Shown: positions 1-9,940 of the stretch, in pieces
Numbering within the stretch: the first letter of the stretch is position 1
Layout: each line of letters opens with the position of its first letter
NCBI GenBank assembly: GCA_020796225.1
Contig: CM036758.1
Coordinates: 73,438,866 to 73,502,865 of the forward strand
Origin: Arion vulgaris
Lineage: Eukaryota > Mollusca > Gastropoda > Stylommatophora > Arionidae
Direction of reading: 5' to 3'
Length of the DNA stretch: 64,000 bases
Notes under the pieces: model-generated
Seen by the model: the letters and a program-made list of their open reading frames with translations, nothing else
What the model was told of the DNA's origin: nothing
The model's database searches: none
Translations under genes and position numbers: made by a program

Positions 1-384
1 CAGGTTGGAAAAATCCAGTGGAATTGGTATTCTGATTGGTATTCTGACCTAAGCGTTTGTTAAAAAGAATATAATTAATCAAAACATGGCAGTAGGGGAC
101 ATAAATCAGAGCAAAAATTCAACTTTTCTATAATTAACAATCCCCTTGCTAATATATCTTGTCTGTTATTGTACGCTCACAAATTTGGCATATAGTTACC
201 CTTTGTTCTATTGTAAATACACGCCTAGTTGGAGCTTGTGATTAAAATAAAGGAAGGGGAAAAACCTGGTAACCTATTTCACTGTTACAGATATGGACCT
301 CTCGAAGAAGAAGACACAATGATTACACCTCAATTCATAACGGGCAAACGAAAAAAGGAATTACTGGCACCAATAGCGTGCGGC
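1..384. other. No gene; AT-rich flank with a SINE-tail remnant
   Basis: No recognisable coding domain. Near 286-316 a short stretch resembles the 3' end of SINE-A (GATATGGA, then CTCGAAGAAGAAG), suggesting a decayed SINE tail. The 70-residue reading frame starting at 229 has no family signature and runs through that remnant. Confidence 0.4.
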
Positions 385-468
385 TGGTCATTGAGCAATA
401 CGGGTTTTACACTGCAACACCCAATATACTTCATAATATAAAAACACAATTCTTTACTTTGCTTGTAG

Positions 469-749
469 TAAAGTAAAGTAAAGGAACCCTTTCATACCTC
501 GTGGTATATAGGTCAATACAGTTTAGGCCTGTATTTTCATTGACCGTCGGCTACACGATGGGTGATGTGGTCAGCATCACGCCGGCCGCCTTTACTTTCC
601 CAGAGCATGTCTGGTACCCAGTTGAGGCTGGGTCGACCTGAGAAGCCGTCGCGGTCAGGGAAAAATTCCACGCACATTGCGGAGCTGAACCCAGACCACC
701 AGCCTTGCGAAGCGAGGTTCACTAACAACTACGCTACAGCGGCTCTCAA
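469..749 (-). mobile_element. SINE-C insertion
   Basis: tRNA-headed SINE of about 280 bp on the minus strand. Its head lies near 730-749, with the B-box-like stretch in the 680s, and its 3' end is a TTTAC repeat (469-485). It is flanked by an 11-bp duplication, TTTGCTTGTAG, at 458-468 and 750-760. The uninterrupted site is present in the paralogue at 40432-40442, which confirms the boundaries. Confidence 0.85.
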
Positions 750-889
750 TTTGCTTGTAGAACGCAACTCAATTCCAACTGCATATTCAAGCATTACTTT
801 TTTTGGTATCTTCATCTGATACAGATCTCTTTTGTTTCATTTTGCTGGAAGCAATATCTATAATATCTATAATAAACCCTGGATAAGCG

Positions 890-3334
890 ATGACACCTGG
901 AAATGTATTCAGAAAGAAGAAAATGAAACTAGCAATATTTAATACTAAGGAGGCAACAGATGAAATCCAAGCTAAAGAGGAATATAGACTAAAAGACAAG
1001 AAAGTGAAAAGAGCGGCTAGAAGAGATAAAAGAGCATATGTCAATCGACTGGCCGAAGAAGGGGAAAAGGCAGCTAAGACTGGAAACAGTAAAATGCTAT
1101 ACAACACACTAACACAACTTACTGGAACATTTGTTTCAAAGGGTGGCCTAATCAAGAGCAAAGATGGTAAAGTTCTAACATCAGATACCGAGCAGAAGAA
1201 AAGATGGGCAGAACAATTTGAAGAAATATTAAATAGACTAGATGCCAGAAGGCAAATGCAGTGACATACCAACTGTCACCACTATTAAACATCCAAGCAT
1301 TAACATGGCAGTCAAACGACAACTGATAAACTGAGATTTATTCAACTTCTGCATCAATGCCAAACTGGCTGACTAAACACAAGAAAGAAGATTACAACAT
1401 GTGAAATGAGATGTCTAAGAAAAGCTGTCAACGTTACAAGGCGAGATAGAGTGAGAAACGAGAATATCAGAAGCATCGTTGGTACTATACCATGCATCAA
1501 GTACATCGAGAAGCAGATTCAAGTGGTTCGGCCATTTAATGAGAATGGAACCACATTTACTACCATCACGTGCCTATAATAATCGACACTCAGGGCGCAG
1601 AGCACGAGGCAGGCCAAGAACAAGATGGATAGATAACATCTCAGAGTCCCTGCGAAAGCATGGACTGACAACGTCAAGCGCAACACACCTGGCACAAGAT
1701 AGGAAACTAACTCTCCCACGACGCTTCACGGCAAATTTGGTTAAGATAAGATAAGATAAGATTAAATAGACCTGATCCACCAGTACTACTCAAGTTTGAC
1801 GAAGAGGCAAGAAACAGCTCCTACCAATTAACGAAGAAATGATAAGTGTAGCTGAGGTCAAGGAGGCAATCAATACCTTGATAAACAATAAGGCAGCAGG
1901 TGATGACAACATTACTGCAGAAATGCTCAAAGCGGCTGATGATACAACTATTAGCCAGGTGCAAGAACTATTTAATAAAGTATGGAAGAAGAAACTGTCC
2001 CAGATCAATGGAAGAAGAGAATAATTGTTAAGATCCCCAAAAAGTGATCTCAAAGATTGCAACAACTGGAGAGGGATCACCCTATTATCAGTAATGACCA
2101 AGACTTTCTGCAAAATCATTCTTAATAGAATCAAAGGAGCAGTGGACAAAACCCTGAGAGAAGAACAAGCTGGTTTTAGACCTGGGAGAAGCTGTTTAGA
2201 CCAAATAATTACCCTACGACTAATTTTGAGGAACATATTGAGAAGCAACAGCCACTCATACTAAATTTCATCGATTTAAAAAAGCCTTTGATAGTCTACA
2301 CAGAATCTCTCTGTGGAATATTCTGAGATGCTATGGAATACCAGACAAAAAATAATAAACATTATTAAGAGCCTCTATGATGGTTCACAGTGTGCAGTTC
2401 GCACTGATGGTGGACACAGCGACTGGTTTATGGTTGAAACCGGAGTAAAGCAAGGCTGTATTCTATCTCCGCTATTGTTTGGAGTGGCCATTGACTGGGT
2501 GATGCGAAAATGTTGCAGGGCGAAACTGGCATCGATTGGGTAGAAAATAGTCAACTAGAAGATTTGGATTTTGCAGATGATATTGTCTTGTTAAGTAGAA
2601 ACAACCACGATATGCAAAGAAAAACAGACAACTTGTCATCTATAGCATCAAAGTTGGACTGCAGATAAGCTATGAAAAAAAAAATAATGAAGACACCTAT
2701 GGCAAGTAATGCAGATATCACACTGGAATCTAAAATGATAAAAATAACAGAGCAGTTCACCTATTTAGGTAGCAATTTTGATTGCACGGAAATGTTAAAA
2801 AAGAATTATGATACGAATTGGCAAAGCAACATCAGCTTTTAAAAGTCTAAATAAAATATGGAACTGCAGATTATATAGTATTAAAACTAAATTACGAATT
2901 TTCAATTCAAAGGTTGAATCAATCCTAACATATGCTAGCGAGAGTTGGAAAATGACTAAAGATATAGAAAGCAAGTTGAATGCATTTGAAAATAGATGTC
3001 TGCGAAAAATAATGAATATAAAATGGAACGAATTCAGGAGAAGTGATGAAATCAGAGATATGTCTGGTCAACCACTAGTGACAACTGTTATAAGAAGAGA
3101 AGATGGAGATATGTTGGACACACCTTGAGGAGAAATGATCAACGAATATCAAAGCAGGCATTGAAGTGGAATGCAAAGGGTTCAAGAAAGAGAAGTCGAC
3201 CTAAGGAGACCCTGAAACGAACTTTGCTGAGAGAGGCAGGAAATATCGGTCTCAGTTCCATGGAGGAGATTGAGCGAGTTGCCCAGGATAGAGCGGTATG
3301 GAGAAATTACTTGCAGGCCCTATGTAACGTATAA
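890..3334 (+). pseudogene. LINE-a reverse transcriptase, broken
   Basis: Coding remnant of a non-LTR reverse transcriptase. Visible in order: a basic pre-RT segment (890-1230); after the nested LINE, a helical segment around KEAINTLINNKAAG (1861-1910); NNWRGITLLSV (2061-2090); AGFRPGRSCLDQI (2168-2205); FIDLKKAFDSLHR, holding the first catalytic Asp (about 2267-2305); GVKQGCILSPLLFG (2445-2480); FADD, the catalytic pair (2570-2581); and a C-terminus with LTYASESWKMTK and LRKIMNIKW, ending near 3334. These are RTE/CR1-type signatures; the exact clade is uncertain. Several stops and frameshifts (for example at 2022, 2262 and 2541), plus the LINE-b insertion, make it non-functional. Other copies of this 3' end lie at 7605-8280, 30425-30710 and 58777-58898. 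Confidence 0.85.
1239..1760 (+). mobile_element. LINE-b 3' fragment nested in LINE-a
   Basis: Insertion bounded by an 11-bp duplication, ATTAAATAGAC, at 1228-1238 and 1761-1771, ending in a (GATAA)n tail at 1741-1760. It encodes only a RT C-terminus (EMRCLRKAVNVTRRDRVRNE, then KWFGHLMRM and RGRPRTRWIDNI at 1525-1650). The LINE-a reading resumes after it. It is younger than its host. Confidence 0.9.
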
Positions 3335-3624
3335 CGGTACGAGAGAATTATTATTATTATTTAATATCTATAATGTAATCAGATTTTTGGTTTCAATATG
3401 AAAGCTTCCAATTGTTAATTTTAGATCAAGCGACCTGGCGCCAGTTGTCTTGACGATCATATTTTTCTCCCATCCATGTCTTTATAATTTATCAAGCAAA
3501 TCTTTTCGAATGTTTTAGGTAAAATTTACTAGATAGAATATGTGGTTTACTTCGACATTTACGCTGTGTAGATGTTTGTAGGGTGTTGATGTTTGTAGAT
3601 GTTGATGTTTGTAGATGTTGGTTC

Positions 3625-3735
3625 GAGTGAGGAGTTCATGGTTTGTACCAGAGACAGACCGATGTGGAGATACATGATAGTCTACGCCAACCGGCACGGG
3701 GGACTTGATTGATTGAGATGTTTGTTGTGCGCTCG
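3625..3735 (+). mobile_element. LINE-c 3' tip
   Basis: Short fragment reading TRDRPMWRYMIVYANRHGG and ending in a TTGA repeat (3703-3716). It matches the C-terminus of the LINE-c copy at 4935-5660 and the paralogous fragment at 39618-39715. Confidence 0.65.
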
Positions 3736-3912
3736 TACTTATCAACCAAGTTCTTGTGATCTGTATGGTTTGTGTTGAGAACGTGAGTATGTTGCGCCTT
3801 TGCTAGACTCTTACGGCAGTAGGACAGAGTATCTGAATTTCGGTCAAAGTCTGTGTATAATATCCAATAGGAAACATATTTGTACAGACGGGTAGCTGTC
3901 AGATTTTACCAA

Positions 3913-4176
3913 CTTCTTCTTCTTCTTCGAGCGCTCCATATCGACCACTGGTTAACCACTTCTGTTTGAGTTATATGTGATCTGACCCTTTAGAACGATT
4001 GTACGTAGTGCAAGTTATGCGCCTTCAAGTAGGACATCACATTCGATTTCTGTGATGCTTTTTATTTACTAAGGTAGCTTCCTAGCTCCTACATGAGCCG
4101 CCTCTTACGACATGCCTTGAAGGTCGCAGTGGTACTATTCTTTGCTTTCCTTGCGGGTCCTGGCCCCACACAGGCG
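3913..4176 (-). mobile_element. SINE-A copy
   Basis: Full-length, about 264 bp. Reading on the minus strand: head CGCCTGTGTGG, conserved core including the CATGTCGTAAGAGGCG motif (4100-4120), ATTTCTG region, GTCGATATGGAGCGCTCG and an AAG tail at 3913-3925. Its position at the edge of the paralogous block is matched by the SINE-A at 39178-39414. Confidence 0.85.
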
Positions 4177-4315
4177 AATAGATTTGAGGTAATCTGTTTT
4201 CAGCAAGCTAAACATATTAACTCCTTCACCCTTCAGAGCTGATATACTGGCTCATTGTATTGTTTAAGTTGGCTCGAAGTCAGTACACTGGCTAATGTAG
4301 TATACATTGCTATAA

Positions 4316-4845
4316 GCATCGCCCATGTGTTGCTGGAGCTCTCATGGGGAGCAAAGAATAGTAACACTGCAACCTAAAAGTCATTTCATAACCAGCGACT
4401 GAGGTGGGGTCCTAGAGAAGCTACCTTAGTAAATAAAAGCTCGCAAAAATCAGATGTGCTGGCCCACTTGTAGGCGCATATCTGGCACAATGTACAATCG
4501 CTCTTAGACTCAGATCACACACAAATCACAAAGAGTGGTTTAACACGTTTTCTTTTTCGAATACTCGATCTCCATAACTTGATAACCCCTCTCTGTGGTT
4601 TGTATGTGATTCGAGCATAAGAGCGATTGTACGTTGTGTCAGTTCTGCGCTTACGAGTAGGTCAGGTCAGAACATCCGATTTCTGCAACACTTTTTATTT
4701 ACTAGGGTCCCAAGGCCCCAACCTCATCGCCTCTTACGACATGCCTTGTAGGTCGCAGTAGTACTATTCTTTGCTCCTCTTGATAGTCCCGGAATCACAC
4801 GGGCGAACAAGTGGTCGATATGGAGTGTTTCAAGAAGAAAACGAA
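4316..4845 (+). mobile_element. SINE-A copy, interrupted
   Basis: Plus-strand SINE-A whose last 40 bases (AACAAGTGGTCGATATGG and AAG tail, 4806-4845) are separated from the rest (4316-4546) by an inverted SINE-A. The 7-bp GCTATAA duplication flanks the whole unit. Confidence 0.8.
4547..4805 (-). mobile_element. SINE-A nested in SINE-A, opposite strand
   Basis: Minus-strand SINE-A running from CTTTTTCGAATACTCG to CACACGGGCG, inserted into the 3' part of the plus-strand copy. The two copies face each other, so transcripts across this point could fold back over more than 200 bases. Confidence 0.8.
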
Positions 4846-4934
4846 GCTATAAAATGCCTCAAGAGGTACAAAATAAAATAGGTATCGAAAGGGTTAAATG
4901 GTGATGTATTTCGTCTATTTCTTACTTGGGCACA

Positions 4935-5660
4935 ATCTAGTCATCAATCAATCAAGTGACATGCCTGCCGGCGTAGGCGATCATGTCTCTCACAACTCTC
5001 TTTGCTTGGTGCATGTAATCAGTTCTGACGTCAATTATTTTGTCGAACCATGATGTCAGGCCATCCAACATCTTCTCCCTCTGTCTTCCACGATCTCTCC
5101 TTCCCTGAATTTTACCTGTAGTCACCAAATGTTCTAAACCTTCTCTTCGCATTATATGCCCGAAGAACCTTGATTGTCGGATTCTTATTCTTTTGATAAG
5201 GTTTCTTTGTGTACAGGCCTGATTTAAAACCTCCACATTTGTTTTCTTTGCTTCCATGGAATTTTCAACATTCTTCTGTAAAACCACATCTCTGTAGCTT
5301 CCAATGATCGTATTGATTGTTTGTTCATTGTCCATGATTCGCTGCCATACATAAGTATTGGTTCAATATAGCACTGGAGTACTCGTTTTCGCTATGTCAT
5401 TGGTAGTGAGTTCACGCATAGTGTGTTCTTCATTTTCATAAAAGCTGCTTTCGTTTGAGCTATTCTACTCCTAATCTCTGTTGTACATCTTCCATCTGAT
5501 GTTAGGAATGTTCCCAGATACTTGAATCGATGGACTTGTTTCAGTGTTGTGTTATTTATTTTGATATTATATGTTGGTGTTTCTTGTTTCTTGGAGACAA
5601 CCATAACCTCTGTTTTCTTTATATTCATGTTTATATTCATACTTCTTCTTTTCATCTAGT
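4935..5660 (-). pseudogene. LINE-c reverse transcriptase C-terminus, broken
   Basis: Minus-strand retrotransposon remnant in two frames. 5655-5392 carries the late RT segment (KKTEVMVVSKKQ, then FKYLGTFLTSDG, a typical KYLG motif). 5335-4952 carries the C-terminal part (RQSRFFGHIMRREGLEHLVT, GRRDRGRQREKMLDGL, RDMIAYAGRH). The frame is lost between them near 5340-5390, where a LYGSESWTMN-like segment is still legible. The tail is a TTGA repeat at 4942-4957. The catalytic core of the RT is absent. Confidence 0.8.
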
Positions 5661-5689
5661 CATAAGCGAACGATAACTATTTGTTACTC

Positions 5690-5934
5690 ACATTTTCGTT
5701 CTTACTTGGATCTGAAAGTACTCAATAACATCTAGGAAAAAAAGTATTAATTACTTTATAATTAATAAATCATCATCTTGTGCCATGTCCACATGGAGGT
5801 TGACTTGACAGTAATGGGATCACAAAAAAATTATGTTTTATATCCTGATGGTATGTTCTGACAGGTTACTGCCCGTACATGTTTTGATATTCTCTTCCTA
5901 ATTACATAACTGTCATATCATATAAAAAGATTAA
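5690..5934. other. No gene; possible LINE 3' scrap
   Basis: AT-rich. On the minus strand 5765-5820 reads like the end of a LINE (CQVNLHVDMAQDDD followed by GATGATG), but it is too short to classify. Confidence 0.35.
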
Positions 5935-6063
5935 TAGGTCCGCCTGGTGAAGGACACCCGTCAAATGGTAAAGCAGGTTTTCCCGCAAAAATCGGTCAGA
6001 AGCGGTAAACCAGGCGTCATAGCTAACGCCAGAATTCCCAGCGGACGAACGAAGAAGAAGAAA
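5935..6063 (+). mobile_element. Family M repeat
   Basis: Dispersed repeat also found at 19860-19972 and 57570-57665. Shared words include CGCAAAAATC, GGTCAGAAGCG and CAGGCGTC. It ends GCGGACGAACGAAGAAGAAG, resembling the 3' end of SINE-A and SINE-B. Confidence 0.6.
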
Positions 6064-6454
6064 GATTAATTAATGTCTGTAGTTCAGATAGTTTCGAATA
6101 CTCTATACCCTTACGAATACCTCTCTCGCTCTGATGACTTTTTAACCCAGATTGGAGCATAGTTCTAATCAACTCATACCAAGTCTTCCTATCTTTAACT
6201 ACCTCATGTAGCTACCTACAGCTCTTCTGTATATTTTTATTCCAGGTGCCAATTCTAGAGCTTTTCCTAGATAAAGATAATCTACATTGTAGAATCCTTA
6301 CGTCTTTCTTTGCATAGCGCTGTACATCTTCTAGAAGAGCTTCCTTTTCTGTTGGTTAGCAGTTTAAAAAAAATTTGACTTGTTCATAGTTGGTTGGATT
6401 TTATGGCTAAAATGTTCTACCGGATGGGTAGCCAGCCCTACGCTAAACACTACT
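6064..6454 (-). mobile_element. LINE-h C-terminal remnant and flank
   Basis: 6118-6260 matches, on the minus strand, the LINE-h end at 18845-19090 (shared words AACTCATACCAAGTCTTCC and ACAGCTCTTCT). The reading frame is no longer continuous. The rest is AT-rich without signature. Confidence 0.5.
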
Positions 6455-6536
6455 TTATCCCCTTTTTACGACATGAATTGTAGATCGCAGTGTTACTATT
6501 ATTTGCTCCCTGGAAGCCCGCAACACACAGGGAATA
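6455..6536 (-). mobile_element. SINE-A head fragment
   Basis: CGACATGAATTGTAGATCGC and TGTTACTATTATTTGCTCCC match the first 90 bases of SINE-A on the minus strand. The remainder of the element is missing. Confidence 0.6.
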
Positions 6537-6783
6537 ACTCTATGCAGGAGTAATCAGTACATTTCGTTATATGGTACCTTGACCTCATGGACTCAACGCA
6601 CTACATTCCTATGCTTCTTAGTACTTTCTCTTCTCATGCTCTATATTCTATATGTATATATGTTAAATGTATGTAAGCTATATATATATATTTCATATTT
6701 AATTGTTTCTCTTCTTTTTTTCCACTTCAAGTTTTTTTTCCATTTATTTCGTTATTCGTTTTTAGTCACATATTTTCATTTAA

Positions 6784-6990
6784 GGGCCGTTAGGATGTTT
6801 TTGTCGTAGTCTATATGTATTGTGCTGTGAAAGAAGTGAAATTCGTCACTCCTTTAGTATCCTTGATAAAGACCTTTTGGTCGAAACGTTGCTGTGTATT
6901 GTTATGGTTTTTGTATTTTGTTAAACTACAGTACTTTGTTTTTACGTGTTTCGCCATTGCTACATAGTTTTACTGCAGTCTTCCCTATAT
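6784..6990 (+). mobile_element. Retroposon W with hammerhead-like core
   Basis: Short repeat, also at 8545-8665 (minus), 23940-24105 (minus), 29089-29328 (plus) and 55580-55660 (minus, truncated). Runs from GGGCCGTTAGGA to GCAGTCTTCCCTATAT. At 6863-6887 it reads TTGATAAAGACC, TTTT, GGTCGAAAC: a 4-bp GACC/GGTC stem flanked by sequences resembling the CUGAUGA and GAAA boxes of hammerhead ribozymes. Two core positions differ, and I cannot draw a convincing stem III. Confidence 0.6.
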
Positions 6991-7604
6991 CCACAAAAGA
7001 TCTCCATTGTTATTGTTCTGTGGCCATTCTGCAAATTGTTTCACAAGTCAGGCCACATCTATCAACTCTTTTTCCACAATTATGCTCCATGTTTCCTTTG
7101 GCCGTCTCTCCACATCCGCTGTCCACTGGAGAGTTGTCCTAACCAATACCTCTAATATACAACATACAACATACATGCCCCATTCCACCTCTATCTTGTC
7201 TTTTAATGATGGTCTCCAATGTTGCACACTTTGCTGGTTTTAAAAGAACAATTACTTGACTTTTATAAAGAGGGGTCGGGACATATGACATTTTGGTAAC
7301 CACTGCTCTATCATAACGATTCTACCAAGCAGCAAACATTTCTTTTTTCTCAGGTTCCCGCTCAATGCGTGGATCCTAGTTTTCACGTGTTGTGGAATTA
7401 TTTTATTTCAACGCTTTCTCTGTATGTAGTAACTTTTTAGAGAATAGACGAAACAAAGAAAGGAGGAAAAAATGTCAATAATTTGTGTTCATTCAACATG
7501 TTGAATTCTGAACGTTCGACTTCCTCTTAGATTAGACATGATCGTGCCATCACACAAGTAAGTCAGTTGTACATACCACAAGTGTTAAATGCTTCATCCT
7601 AGCC
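6991..7604. other. No gene recognised
   Basis: Three overlapping frames of 69-82 residues (6894-7243) are open but share no motif with known families, and the sequence is low-complexity pyrimidine-rich. I see no repeat copy elsewhere in the window. Confidence 0.5.
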
Positions 7605-8280
7605 AAATTGAATAAATATGAACTCAAGTTATATAGTATTAACTAAATTACAATTTCAATTCAAAGTTGTATCAATTAACATATGCATAAGAGTTGGAAA
7701 TGACTAAAGATATAGAAAGCAAGTTGAATGCATTTGAAAATAGATGTCTCTGAAAAATAATGAATATTATTTGACGATCAGAAGATGTAAGCTTTTCGCT
7801 CTTCGGCGTGCCATGGACATCTACTTCGTTCGTGCGACGAACACGAAATCTGGAATCGGCTTTCTGCCATCGCTGAATTGAACGCACACAGAGGATAGTC
7901 ACCGTAGTCAACGCTACGAACACGCTGGCAGATGGCAAAAATGAATATAAAATGGAACGAATTCAGGAGAAGTGATGAAATTAGAGAAATGTCTGGTCAG
8001 CCACTAGTAATAACTGTTTTAAGAAATAGAAGATGAAGATATGTTAGGTGTACCTTGAGAAAAAATGATCAAAGAACACTAAAGTAGACATTGAAGTGGG
8101 AGGCAAAGGGTTCCATAACGAGAGGACACCCTAGGGAAACACTAAAACGAATTTCGCTGAGAGATGCGAAAAATATGAATTCAATTCCATGGAAGAGATT
8201 GAGCGAGTTGCTCAGGACAGAGTGGCATGGACAAATTACCTACAAGCCATATGTGACTTATAACGGTACGAGAGGAAATA
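7605..8280 (+). pseudogene. LINE-a C-terminus, decayed, with insertion
   Basis: Second copy of the LINE-a 3' end (KDIESKLNAFENRCL at about 7705-7750, then KWNEFRRSDEIREMSG at 7950-7998), diverged by indels and ending with GGTACGAGAGGAA before an AT microsatellite. It is interrupted at 7768-7939 by family N. Confidence 0.8.
7768..7939 (-). mobile_element. Family N insertion
   Basis: 172-bp insertion in LINE-a, flanked by AATGAATAT at 7759-7767 and 7940-7948. A relative lies at 63535-63725. Both share GTGCCATGGACATC and ACGAACAC words and, on the minus strand, similar peptides (FA-C-CQR ... AEKYRFSRF in the other copy). Class unknown; no terminal inverted repeats seen. Confidence 0.65.
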
Positions 8281-8282
8281 TA

Positions 8283-8322
<40 letters not shown>
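8281..8322. repeat. (AT)n microsatellite
   Basis: About 20 AT units directly after the LINE-a tail; probably grew from it. Confidence 0.9.
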
Positions 8323-8323
<1 letters not shown>

Positions 8324-8489
8324 CGTAGTGATAATGATACTTTCGGAATAAATTAATGTAGCTTTTTTCTATCCTTCATCTCTTGATATCTCCTTTTAGT
8401 TTATAGTTGGCTTTCTCTCGTCAGCTTCTCACTAGTTTACTAAACCTCTTTGTCACGAGCAGTCTGACGAGCCTCCATATTACCAATCA

Positions 8490-8544
8490 GACCTGATATC
8501 ATGCTACAGTATAACTCCAGATGTGCTACTTTAAAATGGAGTTC
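8490..8544. mobile_element. Element J/I fragment
   Basis: GTATAACTCCAGATGTGC and ACTTTAAAATGGAGTT recur at 11736-11800, 12218-12290 and 39110-39177. Only the J end is present here, cut by retroposon W. Confidence 0.6.
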
Positions 8545-8665
8545 TGCAAAATACAAAAACACTAACAATACGTAGCAACGTTTCGACCAAAAGGCCGTTA
8601 TCAAGCAAAGGAAAGACACAGAAGTGAAGAAATCTACGTCTTACCAGTCTTCCCTTATACCAATT
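8545..8665 (-). mobile_element. Retroposon W copy
   Basis: Minus-strand W with the hammerhead-like core at about 8576-8605 (read on minus: CTTGATAACGGCC, TTTT, GGTCGAAACG). The stem is GGCC/GGTC here, so it contains one G-U pair in RNA. Confidence 0.6.
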
Positions 8666-9465
8666 GATGAATTGAATCCAGACTAGAGTCAAAGGCGCAT
8701 AGGGACAATAACGAGCCAGGATTAGTGAGCTGGCACTAATCAAGATCCTACCTCACCTCCCCGTGGTGAACTTGGTAACAGACAACCGATATTGTCTGGC
8801 TAAGCGGGTAGGAATCGAGGGAGAGCTACTCTGGTATAAGTAATGATGCAGACGTGGTCACGTTGGTTGAGATCCGCTCGCAACAGAGACGCGTGGAATC
8901 CCAGAGTGACTATTAATGCACATCTCTGCCGGCAGATGGGAAAAGCTGAACGGATAAACATAAAGGGATGAAGGGTTCATCCAGAGAAGAGAAGTGAGCC
9001 CACGTGGAGCACAACTTTGGCCCGAGATGAGTTGCACGTAGGCCTTCATAGGGCGAAACTGTGCAGACAGACTGGAAAGTCCAGCAGAGGCTTGAATCAA
9101 GTGCGCGTTTCCGCTCGCAGGAAACTACTACTGCCTTGTAGTTAGATTGGGGACAATCAAAGGCTAGCGGAGCAAACCGTACACAAAACTGGACCATAGG
9201 CAAACCAAGTAGTCAAAAAAAGACCGGTAACCCGGGCAGATAACGTTCAACATCCCGGGAGGGTAAGTTGTCTAAGGGTCGCTACCCTAAACGAAAATAG
9301 CAATCTGCTGCCTTGCAGGTCGGCTGGGGACAGTTAAAGGCTGACGGAGAGCGAACCCAGTAAACGCTGGTTGAAATCGGACACATCGCCGAAGGACAAG
9401 CACCAGAGCTCCAAATGGTACTGAAGGTGTGACGTAAAACAAACGTTCTTGGCAAAGCTGTTTAT
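8666..9465. repeat. Composite dispersed repeat O with internal duplication
   Basis: Less AT-rich than its surroundings. Two related stretches (9120-9200 and 9300-9395) share CTGCCTTG, TTGGGGACA-like and AAAGGCT words. The end (9360-9460) matches 55735-55860 in reverse, including CACCAGAGCTCCAAATGGT and GTGACGTAAAAC. No protein domain was recognised. A short perfect repeat, CCCGGG, occurs at 9229 and 9254. Confidence 0.5.
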
Positions 9466-9529
9466 ATATCACAACAATAATGATCAAAATGGATGAAAAA
9501 GAGCGTTTGAGAGATAGAGAGAGAGAGAC

Positions 9530-9585
9530 CCAGACCACTAGCTTAAGAAGCGAGTTCACTAACAACTACGCTACTGAGGCTCTGA
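9530..9585 (-). mobile_element. SINE-C head fragment
   Basis: GAAGCGAGTTCACTAACAAC and TACGCTAC match the tRNA-like head of SINE-C on the minus strand. Only about 55 bases survive, after a GAGAGA run. Confidence 0.65.
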
Positions 9586-9940
9586 CTTTTATTCTGAAAT
9601 ATGCAATTAGTATCTGATGATCTGTCTCGCATTGCTGCTGGGATTATGTCACCCATCTTTGTATTAGAATGTTATTTATTTAGTGTCTAGTTGTCCCATC
9701 TGGTTATGTCCACGTATAAACCCTTCTGGGCTGTTGTTTAAATATGGTATTTATGATAGAGAGATTATTCCGTTAGCATTAATCAATTAATTTTTCTACT
9801 CTCTCGTTTCTATGTTCTACACCGATTGTTAATAGCATTTTTTTCTGTTTGTTCAATGTTCAATGCCAATTTTTGCGTGAAAATTGCTTATAATTATCAT
9901 GTTCTACCTTTTTCCAACACGTTTTTAAAGGTCTCAAATA
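9586..9940. other. No gene; AT-rich spacer
   Basis: No domain, repeat or RNA signal seen. Confidence 0.5.

Larger units (their letters stand above)
865..3362 (+). mobile_element. LINE-a non-LTR retrotransposon, 5'-truncated
   Basis: A 2.5-kb retrotransposon copy ending in an (ATT)n tail at 3348-3362. A 12-bp target duplication, AATATCTATAAT, flanks it at 853-864 and 3363-3374; the same 12 bases occur once, unoccupied, in the inverted paralogue at 40329-40340. The 5' part (endonuclease) is missing, as expected for 5'-truncated target-primed insertion. About 520 bp of it is a second LINE (1239-1760), so LINE-a itself contributes about 2.0 kb. Confidence 0.9.
385..4176 (-). repeat. Inverted paralogous block, copy 1 (with later insertions)
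   Basis: The segments 385-468, 750-864 and 3363-4176, read on the minus strand, match 39178-40500 on the plus strand in the same order: SINE-A, element J/I, a LINE-c 3' end, a 16-bp minisatellite, then a unique stretch. Copy 1 is split by SINE-C (469-749) and LINE-a (865-3362), both absent from copy 2. The minisatellite has only about three units here (3563-3622). Confidence 0.8.
4217..4897. mobile_element. MITE-P (TTAA, piggyBac-like) split by SINE-A pair
   Basis: Starts TTAACTCCTTCACCC and ends GAAAGGGTTAA, giving short terminal inverted repeats flanked by TTAA, as in piggyBac-type elements. Removing the SINE nest (4316-4845, bounded by GCTATAA at 4309-4315 and 4846-4852) leaves about 145 bp, the same size as the copies at 14690-14842 and 37512-37654. 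Confidence 0.75.
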
